DNA from: JAWOJF01 sp046481785
Lineage (GTDB): Bacteria; Bacteroidota; Ignavibacteria; Ignavibacteriales; Ignavibacteriaceae
Assembly (NCBI GenBank): GCA_046481785.1
Contig: JAWOJF010000235.1
Coordinates: 1 to 17,718 of the forward strand
Direction: 5' to 3'
DNA: 17,718 bases
Shown here in pieces: positions 12,655-17,718 of this stretch (the first letter of the stretch is position 1; every line of letters begins with the position of its first letter). A model generated the notes under the pieces. The model was not told where the DNA came from, did not search any database, and saw only the letters and a list, made by a program, of their open reading frames with translations. Both the position numbers and the translations under genes were made by a program.

Positions 12655-14556
12655 TTACTTAGAATAAGTTACCGGTCCTTCAGGTGATACGCTTACCTGT
12701 TCACTTCCATTTGAGGGGACTGATTCTGTCACACGTTTATCAAAATCTTCAGGTAAAGTTTCTTTAGAAAGCTCATCAAGTTTATTCCACCAGGTAAATT
12801 TCAGAATTACCGAGGTAATAGTAATACTTATAATAACTCCAATTAAAAAAGGATATTCCTTGGTTACCAGGGCAATAGGCAGTATAACCAGCGACACCTG
12901 CCATATAATGCCTATAACCACATTAAACAAATCACGTTTTAAATAAGGATTCTTTTCAAATGAAGGATAATAATTATGAATTTTTTTAATAACCGGTTTC
13001 CAGAACCCCCATGGCCTTACCTGCATATAAAATTTCATTAATACCACATCAGATTCGGGTTTTGTTACCAGGCTTCCTATAATACAGCCGATTAGTGAAA
13101 TAAAAAATATTATAGGGAAAGCCTTAATAGCATGTAAAGAAGGAAGCGCCCAGGGAATTATAAGAGATGCAATAATACCCGCTGCCATCCCCCAGAAATA
13201 GCCGTAACCGTTTAGTCTCCACCAATACCATTTAAGAATATTTGAAGCAGTGTAACCGCCATAAAGTGCGCTTACAATCCAAAGTGTTACCTGGTTAATT
13301 GATTCAACCGCCAGGCCAAAGGCAAAACCAATAAGTACAAAGGCTATTGTTGTAAGGTAGCTTAAGCGTATATAAGTTTTATCGCTCCCGTTTGGATTGA
13401 TAAATCTTTTATAAATATCGTTTACTACATAGGCAGGTGCGGCATTAATGGTTGCAGCATAGTTTGACATAAATGCGGCAATAAGTCCTGCAAGTAGTAA
13501 ACCAACAAGCCCTACCGGCAGCAGATTTTTAATTATCAGGGGAAGAATTATTTCAAAATCAATGTTAGTTCCCATCTCATTAAGATGTGGTGAAAAATAA
13601 ACAAGTGCTAATACAGTTATTCCCGAAATCATCATATAACGTGGGAAGAATAGGACTATATTAACAAACCAGTTCATCTTTGCGGCTTCCTTGGGTGACC
13701 GGGTAGCAAGTATCCTTTGCATATCATAATTTGGCGCCGGGCCGGCTGCACTTTTAAGAATACCCTGGAAAAGAACCATTATAAAGAAAAACCCAAACAA
13801 ACTATACCCGTCCTGAGTAATTTTAGTATTTACCGCATCAATCAATCCCGTCCAGTTCAGATCAAGTGTCCATCCGAAAAAAGGAGTAAGCCATCCCTCT
13901 GGTATTACCTGGCGCAGTTGTTCCGGGGATACCGTTGACATAGCAAGCACACCTATAGCCAGCGATGCAATAGTTAAAACCAGGAACTGAAGTACCTCGG
14001 TAATTACAACACTAAACATTCCTCCTTTTACCGCATAAACCGCAGTGATGGACATAAGAATGATTGCATAAACATCAGGTGAGAGATCCCATGGGAAAAA
14101 AATTGCGGCAAACTTGCCTATTCCTTTAAATGCATACGCTATAAACCCGATAACACTTACCAAAGCAAAAACAACAACACTTAAATGGGAAAGCCTTGCT
14201 CCGGTGCTGTTGCCAAACCGGGTTTCAATCCATTGTGCGCCTGTCATTACTTTTGATTTGCGCAGCCAGATTGAAAGGAAAACCATTAAAAATATTTGAT
14301 TAAATGTAGGCCACAGCCATGGCAGCCATATACTTTTAAAGCCATAAACAAAAAGAACATAAACAAGCCACATGGTTCCGGTTATATCAAACATTCCGGA
14401 AGCATCTGAAACCCCAAGCATCCACCATGGAAGTTTATTATTTCCAAGGAAATATGAATTCAGATTTTTAGCTCGTTTGGAAACAAGCATTCCAAGAGTT
14501 ACGGCAACAATAAAATAAGTTATTATTATTACCAGATCGATAGTGTTAATTAACAT
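12655..14556 (-). CDS. Sodium:solute symporter (SSS family)
   Basis: The 633-residue protein is a multi-spanning transporter of the sodium/solute symporter family, which moves a sugar, amino acid, vitamin or similar solute with Na+ across the inner membrane. Fourteen or so hydrophobic segments can be counted. The N-terminus IDLVIIITYFIVAVTLGMLVSKRAKNLNSYFLG, the GGMFSVVITEVLQFLVL segment and the loop ending INAAPAYVVNDIYKRF are family hallmarks. In the TM8 region the sodium-site pair usually written SS or ST appears as MSN, so one ligand position may differ. The substrate is not evident. A hydrophilic C-terminal tail (about 600-633) is rich in Ser, Glu and Pro. The ATG at 14556 has only a distant AGGAA. 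Confidence 0.9.
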   Translation of the reverse strand: MLINTIDLVIIITYFIVAVTLGMLVSKRAKNLNSYFLGNNKLPWWMLGVSDASGMFDITGTMWLVYVLFVYGFKSIWLPWLWPTFNQIFLMVFLSIWLRKSKVMTGAQWIETRFGNSTGARLSHLSVVVFALVSVIGFIAYAFKGIGKFAAIFFPWDLSPDVYAIILMSITAVYAVKGGMFSVVITEVLQFLVLTIASLAIGVLAMSTVSPEQLRQVIPEGWLTPFFGWTLDLNWTGLIDAVNTKITQDGYSLFGFFFIMVLFQGILKSAAGPAPNYDMQRILATRSPKEAAKMNWFVNIVLFFPRYMMISGITVLALVYFSPHLNEMGTNIDFEIILPLIIKNLLPVGLVGLLLAGLIAAFMSNYAATINAAPAYVVNDIYKRFINPNGSDKTYIRLSYLTTIAFVLIGFAFGLAVESINQVTLWIVSALYGGYTASNILKWYWWRLNGYGYFWGMAAGIIASLIIPWALPSLHAIKAFPIIFFISLIGCIIGSLVTKPESDVVLMKFYMQVRPWGFWKPVIKKIHNYYPSFEKNPYLKRDLFNVVIGIIWQVSLVILPIALVTKEYPFLIGVIISITITSVILKFTWWNKLDELSKETLPEDFDKRVTESVPSNGSEQVSVSPEGPVTYSK

Positions 14557-14703
14557 TTCAGTATTAAGTTCCTGTAGTTTTTAGCCTGTCCGGCTTGTAC
14601 TTAATAACATAAAAAATGCCATCCTTTAGATTTATTTTCCCTGTTTTTTTTTAAATAATAGAAGCTTTTTTGTTTTAAAACCGTTTCAATATATTTATCA
14701 GGT

Positions 14704-14718
14704 TGATAATCATTATAG
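14704..14718. promoter_or_regulatory. Fur-box-like sequence
   Basis: TGATAATCATTATAG matches the 7-1-7 Fur operator pattern TGATAAT-n-ATTATCA at 12 of 14 defined positions. The region is AT-rich, so chance resemblance is possible. It could control the symporter, the rightward gene, or neither. Confidence 0.3.
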
Positions 14719-14798
14719 AAATGATAAAGACAGGTAATATTTATTCTAAACTTCAGTGAAGAGCATAATGGGTTTGGTGCAGCAGACTAAAAACAATA

Positions 14799-14854
14799 AA
14801 GGGTGAAATCCTTACACTGCCTAAATAATTCGACTATTTTGCAGGATTTTTTTT
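14799..14854 (+). promoter_or_regulatory. Candidate leader with terminator-like hairpin
   Basis: CTGC (14817-14820) and GCAG (14841-14844), together with AAATA (14823-14827) and TATTT (14835-14839), fold into an imperfect hairpin followed two bases later by eight T's (14847-14854). A small AAGG/CCTT hairpin precedes it. The structure ends 29 bases before the start codon at 14884, as an attenuator would, though it could equally end a small upstream transcript. Confidence 0.35.
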
Positions 14855-14883
14855 ATTTTGTACGATGAAAATCAGAAAAGACT

Positions 14884-16659
14884 ATGTTTGAAAAAGAAAT
14901 TAAGTTTATTGCCGATTTCAGCCTTAACAGAATAAAAAATTTAGGCTCATTTTTTACAATCGAAAAGCTGGCTTCTATAGATATTCACCCGGCCATAATA
15001 AAGTATATCTCTGCTGAACTTGAATATTTGATATATGAGGACAGGCGTAAACTCCTCCAGCAGTCTGTTTTTGACTATTCCGGTGCTGAAATCTCAAACC
15101 TGTTCCTGCAAATTAATGAACAGATAAAGAGAACTAAAAGGATATCATACGAAGACATTAAAAAACTTGTTATTCAGGCTGTTTCATTTAATGTAAATTT
15201 TATTGCAAGGCCAAAGTGGTCACTTACAAAGCTCTTCTTTGATAATGCCGATAATAAAGCCGTTGATGAGATAAAACTGATGTTCAATTACATCTTTTAT
15301 TATGAGTATATTAAAAATATTTTTCTTTCTTACCTGGATAAAAGAAAACCGGCTGAACTCAGTTTGATTGAATTCGAACACATTCTGAATAAAATTGATA
15401 AAGAGGTTTTTACTCCCGGACAATCCAAAAAACTTGTTGATAATGCTCTTTATTCAATGACTGATTTTTTCAATGTGGGCGGAACTAATAAAAACAGGAT
15501 ATCCCCTGCCCCGGTTGAAGTCTTTTTAAAAGAAAAAAATCTTATTGATTTTCTTTTCAGGCTGAAGAAATCACTTCCCCCTGATGCTAAAGGCACATAT
15601 GAAGTTGAAGACATTAGAAAAGTAATATACTCTACAAAACCTCTTGAACATCAGGAAGTACTGGTTCCTAAGGAAGTACCTGCAGAAAAAGAAGCACCTG
15701 CAGAAAAAGAAGCACCTGCAAAGAAAGAAGCACCTGCAAAGAAAGAAGCACCTGCAAAGAAAAAAGCACCTGAAAAAGAATCTGTTAAACCGGCAGAACC
15801 TGAAGATAAAGAAACAGACCTTAAAGAACTTGATGCTATACGGAAAGAATTAACTGCCGTACTTGAGGAGGAACTGAACTTTGAAGAAAAGACTCCCGAA
15901 ATAGAAGAATTAAATGAGGTTCCCGAAGAGATTGAATTAACAGGTGAAGAACTGATTGTTGAAGAACCCGGAACGGATGATGAACTTCTTAAAATGTATG
16001 ATGAAGAGTTAAAGGAACTTGAAAAGGCCGCTAAAGATATAACTACAGATACTGATGAAATTAATTTTGATATTTCACAGAAAAATCATCTTGAGGATAT
16101 GTATGATTTTGAAGAAGAATCAGGTAATGAGCCGCAGGAACAGGCAGATGAAGATGACACAGAACTTAATGAAGTGATTTCTGAAGAGCTGACTTCTTCG
16201 GATTATTATGAATTATCCGGTAAAGAATCTGACGGTATAACCGGGGAGAATGTAAAGAGGCTGGAAATCCCCGGTGATGAGATTGATGAAGATATTGAAG
16301 CATCAAAAGACGCTGAGAAAAAGAAGGAGTATGAATACAGAAAAGAAGATACTGTTAATGTAAAAAAACCGGATCTTATTACCGTTCCTGAAGAAAAAAA
16401 GAGAGTAGATAAAAAAGATTTTAAAAAAGATTTATTCAATTATTTATCCGATAAAGATATTGATAAAATTGTAAGCCATATTTTTAATGAGGACAGAGAA
16501 GACTTTACATATACCATGGAAAAAATAACTGAGTGCGAACATTATGAAGAGGCAACAGAAATCCTTAAGGGAGTATTTTTCTCTTACAGAGTAAATTCAT
16601 ATTTACGTGATGCAGTTACCCTGACCAACGCTGTTTCAAATTATTTTAACCAGGTATAG
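14884..16659 (+). CDS. Unrecognised long acidic protein, obgE neighbour
   Basis: I cannot name this 591-residue protein. It has three parts. Residues 1-250 look folded and mainly helical, with many aromatic and Lys residues (MFEKEIKFIADFSLNRIKNLG). Residues 255-300 carry a hexapeptide tandem repeat, APAEKE/APAKKE, five times and then decaying. Residues 300-500 are very acidic and probably disordered. Residues 509-591 form a compact helical end (KDFKKDLFNYLSDKDIDKIV, then EEATEILKGVFFSYRVNSYLRDA). There is no signal peptide or membrane helix, so it is likely cytoplasmic. Weak sites precede the ATG. It ends three bases before obgE and is probably co-transcribed with it. The layout, two folded ends joined by a charged linker, suggests a scaffold or adaptor, which is inference only. 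Confidence 0.75.
   Translation: MFEKEIKFIADFSLNRIKNLGSFFTIEKLASIDIHPAIIKYISAELEYLIYEDRRKLLQQSVFDYSGAEISNLFLQINEQIKRTKRISYEDIKKLVIQAVSFNVNFIARPKWSLTKLFFDNADNKAVDEIKLMFNYIFYYEYIKNIFLSYLDKRKPAELSLIEFEHILNKIDKEVFTPGQSKKLVDNALYSMTDFFNVGGTNKNRISPAPVEVFLKEKNLIDFLFRLKKSLPPDAKGTYEVEDIRKVIYSTKPLEHQEVLVPKEVPAEKEAPAEKEAPAKKEAPAKKEAPAKKKAPEKESVKPAEPEDKETDLKELDAIRKELTAVLEEELNFEEKTPEIEELNEVPEEIELTGEELIVEEPGTDDELLKMYDEELKELEKAAKDITTDTDEINFDISQKNHLEDMYDFEEESGNEPQEQADEDDTELNEVISEELTSSDYYELSGKESDGITGENVKRLEIPGDEIDEDIEASKDAEKKKEYEYRKEDTVNVKKPDLITVPEEKKRVDKKDFKKDLFNYLSDKDIDKIVSHIFNEDREDFTYTMEKITECEHYEEATEILKGVFFSYRVNSYLRDAVTLTNAVSNYFNQV
15676..15780 (+). repeat. 18-bp in-frame coding minisatellite
   Basis: Five 18-base units (15676-15693, 15694-15711, 15712-15729, 15730-15747 and 15748-15765) and a shorter sixth (15766-15780) encode (V/A)PAEKE or APAKKE. 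Units two to four share GCACCTGCA, and the changes between them are mainly GAA versus AAG. Copy number could vary between strains. Confidence 0.92.
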
Positions 16660-16662
16660 CCA

Positions 16663-17646
16663 ATGTTTATAGATTATGCAGAAATTGAAATAAAAGCCGG
16701 AAACGGCGGCAGCGGTGCAGTAACCTTCAGAAGAGAAAAATATGTGCCTAAAGGCGGGCCTTCAGGCGGAAACGGCGGTAAAGGGGGCGATATTATAATT
16801 GAAGCCCATCATAATTTATCCACGTTGCTGGACTTCCGCTACAAAAAAAATTATTCTGCCGATAAAGGTGATATTGGCGGCAGTGCAAGGAAGGATGGTA
16901 AAAACGGCGAGGATATAATTATTACGGTGCCTGTGGGTACTGTAATAAAAGATGCTGAAACAGGCAAAGTTTTGTTTGATATGAACGAAAACAATATGCG
17001 CGTTGTTGCTGCTAAAGGAGGCAGAGGGGGTAAAGGGAATTCAAACTTTGCTACTCCTACTAACCAGGCGCCCCGTTATGCTGAATCAGGGAAAAAAGGC
17101 GAAACAAGAAAAATAGTCCTTGAACTAAAACTTATTGCCGATGTTGGACTTGTAGGTTTTCCTAATGCAGGTAAATCTACTCTTATTTCAACAATTTCTG
17201 CAGCCAGGCCCAAAATTGCCGATTACCCTTTTACCACACTTGAACCTAACCTGGGAATTGTTAATTATAAAGATTATCAAAGTTTTACGGTAGCTGATAT
17301 TCCCGGTATTATTGAAGGTGCGCATGAAGGGAAAGGATTGGGGCATAAATTCCTGCGGCATATAGAACGCACAAAAATACTTCTGTTTTTAATTGATATT
17401 ACTTCTGATGATTATCAGCGCGATTTTAAGGTTTTATATAATGAACTTAAAAGTTACAGTCCTGAGCTTGCTAAAAAGAAAAAGATAGTTGCTTTATCAA
17501 AAGCTGATCTTGTTGAAGAAAAAGATGCTGAAAAGCTTAAGAAGAAAAAGTTAAGAAATTCTGATTATCATTTGCTTGTTTTTTCCTCCGCTACAGGATA
17601 TGGAGTCAGTACCCTGTTAGATACATTGTGGGATGCCATTCAGTAG
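16663..17646 (+). CDS. obgE: GTPase ObgE/CgtA
   Basis: Obg is an essential GTPase in large-subunit ribosome assembly and stress signalling. The N-terminal Obg domain (1-158) is complete and glycine-rich: GNGGSGAVTFRREKYVPKGGPSGGNGGKGGD and KGGRGGKGNSNFATPTNQAPR. The G domain follows: G1 GFPNAGKST (165-173), switch region IADYPFTTLEPNLG, G3 DIPG (212-215) with GAHEGKGLGHKFLRHIERT, G4 SKAD (279-282) where NKxD is usual, and G5 SSATGYG (308-314). At 327 residues it ends soon after the G domain, without the longer C-terminal domain of some Obg proteins. The ATG begins three bases after the preceding stop. Confidence 0.96.
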   Translation: MFIDYAEIEIKAGNGGSGAVTFRREKYVPKGGPSGGNGGKGGDIIIEAHHNLSTLLDFRYKKNYSADKGDIGGSARKDGKNGEDIIITVPVGTVIKDAETGKVLFDMNENNMRVVAAKGGRGGKGNSNFATPTNQAPRYAESGKKGETRKIVLELKLIADVGLVGFPNAGKSTLISTISAARPKIADYPFTTLEPNLGIVNYKDYQSFTVADIPGIIEGAHEGKGLGHKFLRHIERTKILLFLIDITSDDYQRDFKVLYNELKSYSPELAKKKKIVALSKADLVEEKDAEKLKKKKLRNSDYHLLVFSSATGYGVSTLLDTLWDAIQ

Positions 17647-17718
17647 GAATTTTCCTTTGATTTAAAATACCTTATAATTGTACATTAATAAGTAAACTTC
17701 TGTCATACCTTTTATAAA
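17647..17718. other. Sequence after obgE to the window end
   Basis: These 72 bases are AT-rich and contain no gene, hairpin with a T-run, or clear promoter that I can identify. Confidence 0.5.

Larger units (their letters stand above)
14557..14883. other. Divergent intergenic region, symporter / unknown acidic protein
   Basis: This 327-base gap between divergent genes has no gene. It is AT-rich. It contains a Fur-box-like sequence at 14704-14718, a possible leader ending in a terminator-like hairpin at 14799-14854, and GTTTTAAAAC near 14672-14681. I could not define a convincing -35/-10 pair for either gene. Confidence 0.5.

Noticed and set aside
12640..12669. AGGAGG followed by an ATG and a six-codon frame on the plus strand
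   Set aside because: The frame stops after six codons in a convergent junction; it is most likely chance.
14745..14860. Full cobalamin riboswitch
   Set aside because: Only a short GGTGAAATCC...CTGCC-like stretch is present; the CCCGCAACTG core and the B12 box are absent, and no B12 gene is adjacent.
15644..15853. Alternative-frame open frame of KKKHLQ units within the acidic protein gene
   Set aside because: It is an out-of-frame reading of the coding minisatellite.

Overview
The window is about 17.7 kb of AT-rich bacterial chromosome, mostly housekeeping genes with repeat-filled gaps. The best guess for the organism is a member of the Ignavibacteria or a close relative in the Bacteroidota/Chlorobi assemblage. 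The main clue is a secreted protein ending in a type IX secretion (Por) sorting domain with the SQNYPNPFNPSTSI motif. Supporting clues are the split PurS/PurQ enzyme, the ybaB-recR pair, and intergenic heptamer/octamer arrays. This placement is inference; there is no rRNA or other phylogenetic marker gene here beyond ordinary proteins.

Layout: (1) 1-172 is a degenerate GCCTACT-type tandem array. (2) 173-1881, minus strand: ybaB, recR and a SAM-dependent methyltransferase, read from a promoter near 1921-1950. (3) 2010-7037, plus strand: a divergent PurC-family gene, psd, pssA, purS, purQ, tatA and gatA, several of them overlapping; short palindromes sit before purS, after purQ and before gatA. 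(4) 7038-7665 is a gap of hairpins, heptamer arrays and a 23-bp direct repeat. (5) 7666-9553, plus strand: sucD with a lysine-rich tail, a HicB/HicA toxin-antitoxin pair, and ndk. (6) 9640-11073, minus strand: an unrecognised small helical protein and an orphan LuxR-type regulator. (7) 11353-12561, plus strand: a T9SS-exported protein with a duplicated unknown module, divergent from the LuxR gene. (8) 12655-14556, minus strand: a sodium:solute symporter. (9) 14884-17646, plus strand: an unrecognised long acidic protein followed 3 bases later by obgE.

The genes fall into familiar pathways: phosphatidylethanolamine synthesis (pssA then psd), purine synthesis (purS, purQ and possibly the PurC-like gene), Gln-tRNA(Gln) formation (gatA), TCA cycle and nucleotide balance (sucD, ndk), DNA repair (recR) and ribosome assembly (obgE). 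Several intergenic regions contain plausible sigma70-type promoters (TTGACT / TATAAT-like at 16-18 bp spacing). Three genes (recR, the purC-like gene, purS) appear to start at TTG.

I see no clear evidence of a complete new defence or mobile system. The items most worth a second look are: the PurC-family protein with lost substrate motifs, the histone-like tail on SucD, the LuxR regulator lacking its acidic pocket next to a divergently transcribed exported protein, that exported protein's duplicated NCPVV module, the 26-bp palindrome before the helical protein, the leader with a terminator-like hairpin before the 591-residue protein, and that protein's link to obgE.
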